DNA of 64,000 nucleotides, from assembly GCA_963844255.1 (NCBI GenBank), contig CAWJNP010000077.1, forward strand, positions 1-64,000, read 5' to 3'. Under the pieces are notes generated by a model. That model was not told the DNA's origin and made no database searches. It saw only the letters and a list, made by a program, of their open reading frames with translations. The number at the start of each line of letters is the position of its first letter. Within the stretch, counting starts at the first letter, position 1. A program made the translations under genes and the position numbers. Positions 10,822 to 21,125 of this stretch are shown piece after piece. This DNA is from SZAS-79 sp963844255 (GTDB lineage: Bacteria; Pseudomonadota; Gammaproteobacteria; Burkholderiales; SG8-39).

Positions 10822-10927
10822 ACCTGGAGAGATAAACGCGACCGGTTTGATCTGGGCCAAGAACCCGTCGACTGGCGGCGCCCAGAATGGGCTGTCGCCA
10901 TTTCCGGCCTGACGGCCGGGTGTTCAC

Positions 10928-12868
10928 ATGCTCAAGGAAAGCGCTGTTGCCTCGTTTGGCCAGCACAGCCTGCTGGTTCCAGCCTGGATCAAGACCGCGC
11001 TCGCGGCCAACGACCGGCTGAAGCTCTACCTGACCACGCTCCAGGCCGCCGTGCAGCACGCCGACAGTCCCGCCGGCGCGCAGATCGACCTGTCCCGGGA
11101 GCGCGCTGCCGCCGGCGTGCACGCCGCTTGGCTGGATGAACTCGTGCTGTCGGCGGAGCGGAGGCGCGAAGCTTACTTCGCCCCCCAGTTTGCAAAGCTT
11201 TGCGATACGCTGGCGGCCGACCTGCAGGTCATGGCGCGCCCGCTGTCAGAAGCGGCACCCGCCACGCCTGCGCTGAAACGCCTGCCCGGGTGGACGGAGT
11301 GGCTGCACGCCCACAACGACGGCGTGCTGTCGTCCGCGGACATCGGCCGCCTGGAAAGCGGCAGCCGCGGCAAGGGCGACAGCGTGCATCTGCTGATCAT
11401 GGACATGCACAAGGCGATCAACCAGCTGGCCATCCAGTTTGCCGGCGAAACGATCGACGGCGCACACGCGTGGAACCTCGCCGACGACGACCGGTTGCGG
11501 GTGATGGCTTTCATGCGCGGCCTGAACCGGACTGCCTACCTCAAGTTCGAGCATCCGGGTCTCGATACCGCGGCGACCCGCGACGGCGAGCGGCTGGTGC
11601 TGCAGAACGACATCGGTACCAACGATGCGCACGTTCTGGTGATCCAGGTGGAAGGGCTGCGGATATCGCTGACCTACTCCGACCTGCACGCGGCGCGCTT
11701 CGAGTTCTTCCGCAGCCTGTTGGCGGGTATCGGCGCCACCTGGTCGGTGATCGAGCCGCGCGTGTCTCCGGGGCTCAATGCGGGAGTCGCGTATTTCGTA
11801 GGCACCGCAACCTTCGAATGCGCCGGCGAACCGGCACTCGACACTGCGCTCGACGGCATCGGTTCGCGCATCGTGTTCCTGATCGACTGGAACCGGGCGA
11901 GAAAACGCCTGCGGCAGTTTGTATCCAAGACCGCGGCGGTGGCCATCCTGACCGAAGCGGCGCGACGCGAGACCGGACACATGGGCTGGCTGAAATCCGG
12001 CGGCGCACGACTGGTATTCGGCGCGATGCGCGCGGTCGGCGACACCGTCTTTCAGCTGGGTGACCGGCTCGATCGCGTGCTGGGTGCGGAGGTCGCCACC
12101 GAATTCCTGCTCGATCTGATGGGACTGTGCATGCGCGCACAGTCCGCGCGCCAGCCGCTGGCACTGATCGAGGACGAGGCGCGCGTGATGCTCGCCAGAA
12201 AGAGCAAGGCAGGCACCGGTGGCTTCGACCTGCTCGCCGAACACGCGGCATGGTGCCATTCGCTCGCGCAGGCGGTGCGCGACGCGCTGGCGCACGGCGG
12301 CACCGGTGAGGACCGTCAGGGCGACAGCTTGTCGACCCGTGCCAAGCGCTGGGAGCGGCGCGCGGACCAGCTCGTGAACGACGCCCGCCGCGAGGCCGAG
12401 CGGCATCCGCACTGGGCCCCGTTTGCAAGGCTCGCGAACCTCGCCGACGACGTGGCCGATGCGCTGGAGGAATCGGCGTTTCTCGTCGACCTGATCGCCG
12501 AATTCAAGGGTTCGGCTTACCGGCACGGCGTGCTCAAGTGCCTGCAGCCGCTGGCTGAAACCGTATTCACCGCAACCCAGGATTACGTCAAGGCGGTGGA
12601 AATCGCGCGGACGCTCGGCCAGTCGCATGACCTGGAAGATTCGAACGCATTTCTGGACGCGACCTGGCGGGTCGTGCTTGCGGAAACGCGCTGCGATGAG
12701 CAACTGCGTACTGCGCGCCGCGCGATCATGAAATCCTCGGGCAGCGCCGCCGACCTGATGCTGGCCGGTGACCTGGCGGCGAACCTCGAGGCGGCGTCCG
12801 ACCGGCTGCTCGTTGCCAGCCACGCCCTGCGCGGCATCGTGCTCGGCGAACCGGGGGCCAAGCGGTGA
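10928..12868 (+). CDS. unknown protein with DUF47/PhoU-like C-terminal region, coupled to a dikinase-like protein
   Basis: A 646-residue soluble protein with no signal peptide or membrane span. Residues 1-420 match no family I know; a notable conserved-looking block is MDMHKAINQLAIQFAGETID, then LQNDIGTNDAHVLVIQVEG. The C-terminal part (~residues 465-640) is all-helical and resembles the DUF47/PhoU fold. It contains KRWERRADQLVNDARREAER, FARLANLADDVADALEESAF and a final helix pair, in the order wE..AD.. / L..L.DD.aDa..... The stop codon overlaps the start of the next gene in ATGA (12865-12868), implying translational coupling and probably a physical partnership. I infer a partner or acceptor role in phosphotransfer; this is not established. 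Confidence 0.8.
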   Translation: MLKESAVASFGQHSLLVPAWIKTALAANDRLKLYLTTLQAAVQHADSPAGAQIDLSRERAAAGVHAAWLDELVLSAERRREAYFAPQFAKLCDTLAADLQVMARPLSEAAPATPALKRLPGWTEWLHAHNDGVLSSADIGRLESGSRGKGDSVHLLIMDMHKAINQLAIQFAGETIDGAHAWNLADDDRLRVMAFMRGLNRTAYLKFEHPGLDTAATRDGERLVLQNDIGTNDAHVLVIQVEGLRISLTYSDLHAARFEFFRSLLAGIGATWSVIEPRVSPGLNAGVAYFVGTATFECAGEPALDTALDGIGSRIVFLIDWNRARKRLRQFVSKTAAVAILTEAARRETGHMGWLKSGGARLVFGAMRAVGDTVFQLGDRLDRVLGAEVATEFLLDLMGLCMRAQSARQPLALIEDEARVMLARKSKAGTGGFDLLAEHAAWCHSLAQAVRDALAHGGTGEDRQGDSLSTRAKRWERRADQLVNDARREAERHPHWAPFARLANLADDVADALEESAFLVDLIAEFKGSAYRHGVLKCLQPLAETVFTATQDYVKAVEIARTLGQSHDLEDSNAFLDATWRVVLAETRCDEQLRTARRAIMKSSGSAADLMLAGDLAANLEAASDRLLVASHALRGIVLGEPGAKR

Positions 12869-14532
12869 ACACTCCGCAGGCCGGACTGCCCGAAGGATTT
12901 CATTTCGTCGCCTGCGGGCAGTTGTCGGCAGATCCGCGCAAGGTGTCGGCCGCCGCCATGGGCGCGAAGGCGCACAACCTGTCGCGCATGGCGGGGCTTG
13001 GACTCGCGGTCCCGCCGGCATTCGTGATCGACACGCGGTATTGCCGGCGGTTCGAAACCGACCCCGCGGAAACCGCGGACGACCTGCGCCCCGCCTACTC
13101 TGCTGCGCTCGCGATCCTGGAAGGCGCCGTGGGTCGGCGCTTTGGCGATCATCACCGCCCGCTGCTGCTGTCGATCCGCTCCGGCGCGCCGGTCTCCATG
13201 CCGGGCATGATGGAGACGCTTCTCAATGTCGGCCTGTGCGAGACAACGCTGCCCGGCCTCATTCGCCTGACCGGCAACCCGCGCCTGGCATGGGACGCCT
13301 ACCGGCGGCTGATCGCAGGGTTCGGAACCATCGTTGCCGGTGTACCGACAGAAGCATTCGAGGAAGAGCTTCAACGCGCGTCGGCCGGGGGCGACGAGCG
13401 CGCCCTCGACTTCGATCAACTCAGAACCCTCGCCCGCCGCTTTCTCGAGGTTTACGCCGCGGCGACAGGCTCGGCATTTCCACAGGATCCGCGCGTGCAG
13501 TTCGAGCGGGCGGTCGGCGCGGTATTTTCATCCTGGCATTCGGCCAGGGCACACGAATACCGCCGCCTGAACCATATCCCCGCCGACATCGGCATGGCCG
13601 TCGCCGCGCAGACAATGGTGTTCGGCAATGCCGGTGGCAGGTCTGGCGCCGGGGTCGGGTTCTCGCGCGACCCCATGACCGGCGACAAGCGGCTATGGGT
13701 CGATTTCCTGTTCAACGCACAGGGCGAGGATGTGGTGTCCGGCCGGCGCAGCGCACACGGGCACATGCAGTTGTCGGCCGCCCTGCCGGAGGCCTGGGCT
13801 GCCCTCGAGGGCGCGGTCGGCCGGCTGGAGCGGGAATTCGGCGACATGCAGGACTTCGAATTTACCGTCCAGGAAGGCACCCTGTACCTCCTGCAGACCC
13901 GCGCCGGAAAGCGCTCTCCGGCCGCCCATGCAAGGATCACCCTCGATCTTCACGACGAAGGCGTCATCCGGTCCGAGGACGCGAGGCGCCGCCTGAAGGA
14001 TATCGACGAGGCGGCGCTGCGCTTGACGCGCATCGTCTCTGCGGCAGGCGATGAACTCGAGCCCTTGTCACGGGCCGCTGCAGCCGGAAACGGCGTGGCC
14101 TGCGGCGAAATCGCACTCGACGAAACACGCGCCCGCGCCCGTCGAGCCGCGGGCACCCCGGTGATCCTGGTGCGCCGCGACGCCGAAACCGACGACATTT
14201 CAGCGCTGGAGGTCGCCGAAGGGTTGTTGACCGAGCGCGGCGCGCGCACTTCGCACGCAGCCGTGGTCGCCCGGCAGCTTGGCAAGGTGTGTCTGGTCGG
14301 TTGCGAGGAACTGCATATCGACGCGGCAACGCGCAGCATCCGCCTTGGCGAGCAGACACTCGCCGAAGGTGCCCTGATCACGCTCGATGGCAATACCGGA
14401 TGCATCTACGCCGGTCGCATGCAGACCACGGAGCAGCGGCAGGTGGAGCTTGAAGCGCGTCTCGCGACCTTCCGGGCATCGCGGCCGGTACGAAAAGCGC
14501 GGGCGGCGCAGTCCCTGGGGCCGCAGTCCTAG
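12865..14532 (+). CDS. PPDK-like phosphotransferase lacking the PEP/pyruvate-binding domain
   Basis: A 555-residue protein with the two N-terminal modules of pyruvate phosphate dikinase. The ATP-grasp domain spans residues ~30-350: LLLSIRSGAPVSMPGMMETL, TMVFGNAGGRSGAGVGFSRD, NAQGEDVVSGRR, and MQDFEFTVQEGTLYLLQTRA. The phosphohistidine swivelling domain follows (residues ~400-520), with LLTERGARTSHAAVVARQLG and the phosphorylatable His at about residue 464. The protein then ends, with no C-terminal TIM barrel; full PPDK is about 870-900 residues. It should therefore phosphorylate itself with ATP and pass phosphate to something other than PEP/pyruvate on its own chain. ATGA overlap with the upstream gene makes that protein the obvious partner. 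Its stop shares CTAG with the convergent methyltransferase gene. Confidence 0.82.
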   Translation: MNTPQAGLPEGFHFVACGQLSADPRKVSAAAMGAKAHNLSRMAGLGLAVPPAFVIDTRYCRRFETDPAETADDLRPAYSAALAILEGAVGRRFGDHHRPLLLSIRSGAPVSMPGMMETLLNVGLCETTLPGLIRLTGNPRLAWDAYRRLIAGFGTIVAGVPTEAFEEELQRASAGGDERALDFDQLRTLARRFLEVYAAATGSAFPQDPRVQFERAVGAVFSSWHSARAHEYRRLNHIPADIGMAVAAQTMVFGNAGGRSGAGVGFSRDPMTGDKRLWVDFLFNAQGEDVVSGRRSAHGHMQLSAALPEAWAALEGAVGRLEREFGDMQDFEFTVQEGTLYLLQTRAGKRSPAAHARITLDLHDEGVIRSEDARRRLKDIDEAALRLTRIVSAAGDELEPLSRAAAAGNGVACGEIALDETRARARRAAGTPVILVRRDAETDDISALEVAEGLLTERGARTSHAAVVARQLGKVCLVGCEELHIDAATRSIRLGEQTLAEGALITLDGNTGCIYAGRMQTTEQRQVELEARLATFRASRPVRKARAAQSLGPQS

Positions 14533-15200
14533 TGCTTCGGTACCGAAAACACGAGGAAGTACTGGTTCGGCAGGAAGTCGTGCGCTTCGACGAACGCGTA
14601 TCCTGCCTTGCGCATTTCTTCCTTAACGCGATCGGGCGACAGGCGCTCGCTGCGCGGTGGTCCGACCGCCGAGGCGTCGTTGAAATCGACCACCGCGACG
14701 CGGCCGCCCGGCTTGAGCGAGCCACGCAGCCTTGAAAAGTATTTTTCGCGCGCGTCGATGTGGTGATACACGTCCACCAGCAGAACGAGGTCGACCTTCG
14801 CGGGCAATCTCGCATCGTCCGGTGCGCCCTGCACCGCAGTCACGTTCGACAATCCCATGCCCTTCGCACGGTCGGCCAGATGTTTCACCATCGCAGGCTC
14901 GAGGTCGACCGCGTAGACACGCCCTCCGGACACGAAGTGCGCCAGGCGCATCGAGAAATATCCCGTCCCCGCGCCCAGGTCCGCGACCACGGCATCCGGC
15001 TTGAGCGCCAGGGCGGTGAGCACTTCGTGCGGCTTTTGCCAGGCATCGCGCGCCGGATCGTCGAACACTGCCTGCCACTTGTCCGCATCGGAAAAACTGT
15101 GTTGATGGGTGTGCGGCGCCTGCGCAAACGCGCCGGCGATCCCGAAGGCCAGTCCTGCCGCCAGCAGAGCGGACCGCATCGCAATGTGTTTCATGTTCAT
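14529..15200 (-). CDS. exported class I SAM-dependent methyltransferase
   Basis: A 223-residue protein with an N-terminal Sec-type signal (MNMKHIAMRSALLAAGLAFG, then AGAFA-QAPHTHQH as a plausible cleavage site). It carries a Rossmann methyltransferase core: motif I VVADLGAGTGYFSMRL, motif II VYAVDLEPAMV, motif IV VDLVLLVDVYHHI, and LKPGGRVAVVDFND. A methyltransferase with an export signal is unusual, but this periplasm-predicted family with a His-rich mature N-terminus is widespread in proteobacteria. The substrate is unknown. The start at 15198-15200 places the signal correctly; the frame stays open further upstream without signal-like sequence. Confidence 0.82.
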   Translation of the reverse strand: MNMKHIAMRSALLAAGLAFGIAGAFAQAPHTHQHSFSDADKWQAVFDDPARDAWQKPHEVLTALALKPDAVVADLGAGTGYFSMRLAHFVSGGRVYAVDLEPAMVKHLADRAKGMGLSNVTAVQGAPDDARLPAKVDLVLLVDVYHHIDAREKYFSRLRGSLKPGGRVAVVDFNDASAVGPPRSERLSPDRVKEEMRKAGYAFVEAHDFLPNQYFLVFSVPKH

Positions 15201-15204
15201 CGCT

Positions 15205-18200
15205 TCATTTCCAGTTGGTATCGCTGGAATCGCCGTTTGAATCCCATTCGCGCCAGCCGCGCAGCATGGGGAAATACAGTCCCTGACTCGCCCCGCCCAG
15301 CGCAGCCGCATAGCGTGCGAGCTGCGCCGCATAGCGCGCCTGCTCGCGTTCGAGGAACGCTTCGAGCCCGGCGCCTTCGTGCCGACTGGTCTTGTAGTCC
15401 ACTACCCATCGCCGCCCCTTCTCGATGAACGTCCGGTCGACGATCAGCGTTTGCAGGCGGCCATCCTGCAACGCGCGCAGGCGCAGTTCGCTGGCTGCGT
15501 GCTCGTGTGCACCGAGCAACCATCGACCACGCGGGTCTGCAAGTGTATTGACCAGCGCCGAGACGATGCGTTCAACCGCAGATTCTATTTCCGCAGTGGC
15601 GACGCCACACCCGGCCAGCCCGCGGGCGAATTGCGGGCGCAGTGCCTCGATTCGCGTGTTGTCCCAGCCCTGCAGCTGCTCAGTGGCGATGCGCTGCAAC
15701 CAGCGGTGCACCACGCTGCCTACGTGGCGCGCGGTTTCACCCGCCCAGGAAAATTCGACGTGGTCCTGCAGATTCGAATCGAGTGCGGGGGCAGACCACA
15801 CCACACCAGCGGGCGGTTCCGGACGCAGCCAGGTGGCAGCCAGCCTGACCAGCGACTGATCGGGGATGGCGCCCGGGCCGGTGTCATCGGGCGCCGTCAC
15901 GGCGGGCGCAGTCCGCGCGGCGGCGGCGGCCTCGAACTGCCCGGCGACCACAGGCCACAGTCTGGCGAGCAGCGATCTCACAGCCGGCGGCCGCACGATG
16001 CCTTGCCGGATTGCCGTCTCACCGAGCAGATGCAGGCGTTGCTTCGCGCGCGTAGCCGCGACATACAGGAGGCGCGCGGACTCGAGACCATCGCGCACCG
16101 CATCCAGACCCTGCAGCCAGGCGTAGATCGGATCGCCGTCCGCGCCGGTCTCCTGAATCGGCGCGAGCAGAAGCCGGGGGCGCTCCGTGTCGGCGACCTC
16201 GGTCCAGAGGAACAGCCTGCGTTCGTCATTGCGCGGCGCTCGCCCGAGACCCGGAACGATGACGTGCTCGAATTCCAGTCCTTTGGCTTTGTGTATGGTC
16301 ATGACCTGCAGGCGCTCGTCGGCCAGCACGTCGGGCAGCGCGTACAGATCCTGCAGGCTGTCTTCGAACGCCCCGGCCGCGTCGATCTGGCCGGCAACCT
16401 CGCGGGCTTCGAGATGATCCATATAGACGTCGGCGTCCTCTAGGTCGGTCGGGTCCTCGACACAGGCCGGCCCGCCGAGCGCCAGCCACGCGCCTTCCAC
16501 GGCATCGCGAAGCGTGCATCGCAACCGGTTCGACAGGCAGGCATCGAACACGGCGCGCAGGCGCTCGACTCGAACGCGTCCCTCCGCAGAAAGCAGTGCC
16601 ACCTGCGCTGCATCGTGCAGAAGTTGATGGATGCAGGCGTCCGCGCCCTCCGCCAGTCTCGACAGGTCCTCGAGCGTGAGTCCGCACCATGGCGCGCGCA
16701 GGACGGCAAGCCATGCGAGCCGGTCGGCGGGATGCGCAAGTGCACGCGTGAGCGCGAGCAGATCCTGCACCACGGGCCGATGCATGAGCGCTTCGATTTC
16801 GATCGCCCGAAAGCGCAGGCCCGCGGCCCTGAGCTGCGGAACGATCTCCGCAAGATGGCTGCGCGTGCGCACCAGGACCGCCAAGCTCGCCTGCGGGTCT
16901 CCCGCCTGCGCCTGCGCCACGATCCGTGCAACGCATGCGGCTTCGCCCTTGCGGTCGCGATCGAAAAAGGCATGCACGCTGACCGCCTCGCCCGGAAGCG
17001 CCGGATGCACCGGCGCGCGAAGGCGCGTAGCGCACGGCGCCGGACGCAATGCTGTCGACGGCCGGCATGACGCGCGAGAATGCAGCGTTCACCCAGTCGA
17101 CGATGCCCGCCTGTGAGCGGAAGTTGGTGCTGAGTTCGACGCTTTCCAGCGCTATCGTGCCGATCCCTTGCGCGCGGGCCCGCAGGAACAGGCCGACCTC
17201 GGCTTCGCGAAAGCGGTAGATCGACTGCATCGGGTCACCGACCGCAAATAGGGTGCGCCCGTCGCCCGGCTCCCAGCCTTCGGTGAGCCGCGCCACCAGT
17301 TGCGACTGGCTGATCGAAGTGTCCTGGAACTCGTCGATCAGCAGGTGGCGGATGCGGTAGTCGAGCGCCAGCGCAAGGTCCGTGGGCGCGCCCTCCTCGC
17401 CCAGCGCGAGCAGCGCGCCCTGCGCCACCTCGGTGAAATCGACCTGGCCGCGCGACTGGAACACGAGTTTCAGGCGCGCGATTGCCTGCGGCAGCAGGCC
17501 GGCAATCGCTTCGAGCACTGCCCACTGGGCGTCGCTGTAGCGCGCCGGTGGCAGTGCACGCAGTTGCAGCAGTGCGGCGCGCAAGGGTTCGCGTGCCTCG
17601 CCCTCTTCGAAATACGCCTTTGCTTCCGGCGTACGCTTGCGCCAGCCGCCGTCCTTGGTCAGCAACGTCTCTGCAAGCGCCCGCCAGTGGTCCACGCTGT
17701 CCGGCGCCGCGCCCGGGTAGAGCAAGGCCGCGCGCGCGGCAATCCGCGCGCGCTCCGCCGCCAACCCGGCCTCGAGTTCGTCACGGTCCATGCGTGAGAG
17801 GTGCCGGATCCAATGGTCGCGACGCGCAAGCATTCCGGCCAGCAGCGCCTCGACGCGGGCGCGGTCGTTATCCAGATGTTCGAGCAGGCGTTCGACATGT
17901 CCAGCCATCACCACGGGGCCACTGTGTCCTTGTTGATCTGCGTTCGCTTCCACCTGGGCTACGGTTTCGCGCGCGGCATCGGCATACAGTTCACGCGCGT
18001 CGTCAATGCTCTCGGGTTGCGCGCCGAACCGGGAGAGCATCGGCATCTGCCGGGTGAGCGAGGCGCAGAACGAATCGATGGTCTGGATGCGCAGCCTGGC
18101 CGGATTCTGCGCGAGCGCATCCCCTCGCGCTTCGAGCGCCTTCAACACCCGCGCGCGCATCTCGGCCGCAGCCTTGCGCGTAAAGGTAATGGCCACGATT

Positions 18201-18355
18201 TCCTCAGCTGAGGCGACGGTATCGAGCAGCGCCAGATAACGGCGAATCAGCAGCTCGGTCTTGCCCGAGCCGGCGGGTGCCTGGACGATGAACGAGCGCC
18301 CGGGGTCGAGCGCACGCTCCCGCACGGCGGCATCCGGTGGCAGTGGCAGGCTCAA
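15205..18355 (-). pseudogene. UvrD/AddA-like helicase-nuclease, frame-disrupted near 17010-17022
   Basis: The two frames together make a protein of about 1049 residues. The N-terminal part has Walker A (VQAPAGSGKTELLIRRYLAL), DEFQDTSISQSQL (motif II) and TIALESVELSTNFRSQ. The second part has MTIHKAKGLEFEHVIVPGLG, RLLYVAATRAKQRLHLLGE (motif VI) and a C-terminal PD-(D/E)XK nuclease motif VVDYKTSRHEG. The break falls in an alternating CG run where YAPSRA should continue into PVHPALPGE; the span is 3n+1. It starts with TTG at 18353-18355, overlapping the stop of the AddB-like nuclease gene as TTGA. The pair probably processes double-strand breaks like AddAB. A sequencing indel is likely. Confidence 0.82.
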
Positions 18356-21069
18356 AGTGCACCCTCCCCGCGTTCGCAGATTCCGGACTCGCGCTCATGG
18401 ATGCGGCACAGCGGCTTGAGATCGCAGTAATCGCAGGCCCCGGGCTTGGGATCGACTGTGGCCACCCCTTGCGCAAACCCGCGTGCAAGGCGCTCCAGTT
18501 CGCTGCGCCATGCGAGGAGTTGCGCATCCCAGGTGTCGGCCGCGCTCGTGAGGCGGCCGTCCGGCAAGGTGCGCGCGCCCGGCAAGATGCCTTCGCCCGC
18601 GGCGAGCGCAACGAACTTCATGTCTCCGGTCCGGACCTGCGCAAACGCGATCGCCTTTGCCGCCGGTTCCGCAGCAAGCAGATAAAGAGGCAATTGCGGC
18701 TCATCGGGCCGCGTGCCCAGCCACGCGGCCGCGCCGGAAGCGCCGGTCTTGTAGTCGATGATCACGCGCCGACCGTCCGCCGTTTCATCGACCCTGTCCA
18801 GGCGCCCGTTGAACTCGAGCCCGCCGATGGCGATCGCGCGTTTGGATTCGATCGCACGCACGCTGAAGTCGCCGCGTCCGCGCTCGAGCGCCAGCCAGTC
18901 TCGCGCCAGCCGCGCAAGGCGGCGCTTTTCGATTTCCGAAAAACGTCCCGAAAGCGTCCCGGGGCGAACCCGCCGATGGTGCTGCACTGCTGCCTCCGCG
19001 GCCGACTCAAGGAGCGCATCCAGCACCGTGTCGCTTGCACTGTCCAGCCCATGCTTGGTTTCCAGTTTCGCCCACGCAGAGGCCAGCACGTGGTGCACCA
19101 GGGCACCGCGCTCCAGCGCATCCAGTCCGGTGTGCGGCGCCTCCAGCGATTCGGCACCGAGGCGGTGACGCGCAAACGCACGAAACGGACAGGCGGCCTG
19201 GTCGCGAATCAAGGCGGTGCCGCCGTGCAGCGCGACGGTCCCCGGCGACCGGGCCACTGCATCTTCAAACCGTTCCAGGTTGCGACTCGCGTGCACCAGC
19301 TCGCGGTATCCCTGTGTGTCGGCAGGCACGGCGGCCGCCGCTTCCAATCCGGTGATCAGCGGGCTTGCCGCGAGGTCGCGGTCGGCTTCTCGAACAGGGT
19401 GCGAGAACACGACTTCCGGCGCAGCCTCCATCCAGCCCTGCGTGATACGCCGGTCGAGATCCAGCGAAAATTCGGCTGAAGACTCGGGAATTCCGGCCTC
19501 GCGCTGAAGCGCCAGCGGCAGGAAGGGATTCGGTCGCGCGGCCAGAGGCCAGGCCTCGATGCTCAGGCCCATGACCCAGAGATGATCGAATTCACAACCT
19601 GCCGATTCGAGCACGCCGAGTATCTGCACAGGCACTTCAGGTGACTCCGGCTGGAACGCCGTATCGGCGGCGATCCGCCGCAATCGCGCGAGTGCCTGCG
19701 CGTAACCCATCCTTGGCACCACCAGATCCAGGCGCGCAAACTGCGCCAGCGCTGCATGCCATTTCTGCAGCGTCTGATATTCGCTCGAGTCGAGCGTACG
19801 TTCGCCGGGAAATCCGACGAGCGAAAGCGCTTCGGAAAACGCGCGCCCCCAGACCGCCGGCGAGTGCGCGCCGAACAGCCGCGCCTTGCGGAACTCCGCC
19901 AGCTGCCCCAGCTTCTGCGCAAGCACCGGGGCGAAAGACGCCGGCGTATCGGCGTGCATGGTAGCGATCAGACGTTCCAGCCCGAGAGTCGATTCCGCGC
20001 GACGGCGCAGGGACGCGTCCACTTGGGCACGGCGCGCCATTTCGGTTTCCCCGGCGGCGATGAAGGGCGACCGGATCAGGCGACTGGCTCGCTCGAATGC
20101 GATCTCGCGCCCTGCAAGCTCGAGCACCATGAATGCCGCGTCAACAAGAGGCCGGTCGGTGAGCGCCTCACCCAATGAAATATTGAACGGCAGCACGCCC
20201 GCCTGCACGCCGGCGATCCGCGCTGCGGGCTGCATCACCTGGGTAAAGATGCGCCGCAGCGCGTGGCGGTGCTTCGCAAGGTCCGGCACGACTATGCCGA
20301 TGTGCGCCTGCGCATTCGCCTCGAGACGGACGCGTGCCCAGCGCGCGGCGCGCTTGATCTCGTCCATGGCGTCGGCGCAAGGCAGGCGGCGCACCGTGCT
20401 CTGAACCCCCTGCGGGCCGCTGACGACAATTTCGCACCCCTGGTCGGCCAGCGCGGAAAACAGCGCCGTCTGCTGTGGCGTGAGTATGTCGAATCCATAG
20501 GGCACCAGCAGCGCAGGCCGCGCAACGCTCGCATGGCTGATCAGCTCCGCCGCGCGATCCGCGAGCCGTGCTGCCTCGCTCAGGTTGCGTGATCGTGTCT
20601 CACTCTCGTAGCGCAGCGCCCAGCGCTCGAACGCGTCGGAATCCTCGTTGTGCACGGCGTGCCTGAGTTTCTGGGTGAGCCGCCAGGCATGTGCCGTCTG
20701 CCACGCCTCGCGCGCGGCGGAGGCCGCCTGCGGCAGCGCGAGCAGCCCCGCGCCTTCATCGGAGCGCTCTATGATGCTTTCCCACAGCGCCTGCTCCTGG
20801 GCGGGCGTGAGCAGCAAAGGCATGTCCGCCCCCAGTTCGGAATGCAATGCCTGGTCGCAAGCCCGCTCGACGAACGCGCTGAACGGCAGGATGTCGGGCG
20901 CATCCCACAGTGTGCGGCCCTGCGCCACCTGGTATGCGTCGAACTGCTGCGCCAGGGATTGCCCAAGGCGCCGGTTGGGTGTGACCACGCTCGCCCGCCC
21001 GACACCGCCGCTGGCGAGTCGATCGAACAGTGCTGCCTTGCTCAATGTGTTGACGGTCGGCTCGATCAA
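18352..21069 (-). CDS. AddB-like PD-(D/E)XK nuclease, probable DNA repair protein
   Basis: About 905 residues. The N-terminal half resembles an inactivated superfamily I helicase (ASVVTPNRRLGQSLAQQFDA without a Walker lysine motif). The C-terminal nuclease domain has VIIDYKTGASGAAAWLG. Cysteines (QAACPFRAFARHRL, then GACDYCDLKPLCRIHE) are arranged like the AddB iron-sulfur nuclease. It matches the betaproteobacterial family of ~900-residue 'probable DNA repair proteins' encoded beside a UvrD-like helicase (TIGR03623 as I recall it). The start is uncertain: no ATG is available after the upstream gene ends, and TTG at 21069 (LIEPTVNTLSKAAL) or 21045 are candidates. The first gene of a two-gene unit. 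Confidence 0.78.
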   Translation of the reverse strand: MIEPTVNTLSKAALFDRLASGGVGRASVVTPNRRLGQSLAQQFDAYQVAQGRTLWDAPDILPFSAFVERACDQALHSELGADMPLLLTPAQEQALWESIIERSDEGAGLLALPQAASAAREAWQTAHAWRLTQKLRHAVHNEDSDAFERWALRYESETRSRNLSEAARLADRAAELISHASVARPALLVPYGFDILTPQQTALFSALADQGCEIVVSGPQGVQSTVRRLPCADAMDEIKRAARWARVRLEANAQAHIGIVVPDLAKHRHALRRIFTQVMQPAARIAGVQAGVLPFNISLGEALTDRPLVDAAFMVLELAGREIAFERASRLIRSPFIAAGETEMARRAQVDASLRRRAESTLGLERLIATMHADTPASFAPVLAQKLGQLAEFRKARLFGAHSPAVWGRAFSEALSLVGFPGERTLDSSEYQTLQKWHAALAQFARLDLVVPRMGYAQALARLRRIAADTAFQPESPEVPVQILGVLESAGCEFDHLWVMGLSIEAWPLAARPNPFLPLALQREAGIPESSAEFSLDLDRRITQGWMEAAPEVVFSHPVREADRDLAASPLITGLEAAAAVPADTQGYRELVHASRNLERFEDAVARSPGTVALHGGTALIRDQAACPFRAFARHRLGAESLEAPHTGLDALERGALVHHVLASAWAKLETKHGLDSASDTVLDALLESAAEAAVQHHRRVRPGTLSGRFSEIEKRRLARLARDWLALERGRGDFSVRAIESKRAIAIGGLEFNGRLDRVDETADGRRVIIDYKTGASGAAAWLGTRPDEPQLPLYLLAAEPAAKAIAFAQVRTGDMKFVALAAGEGILPGARTLPDGRLTSAADTWDAQLLAWRSELERLARGFAQGVATVDPKPGACDYCDLKPLCRIHERESGICERGEGAL

Positions 21070-21125
21070 ATTGGCTACCGGCGCAATCGTCAGGCTAGGC
21101 GCGACGGTGGTGTAAGACCCGGATT

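Noticed and set aside
11246..13021. Minus-strand open frame (591 codons) across the DUF47-like gene
   Set aside because: Composition and lack of motifs mark it as the antisense shadow of the coupled pair; the plus strand has the ATGA coupling and recognisable domains.
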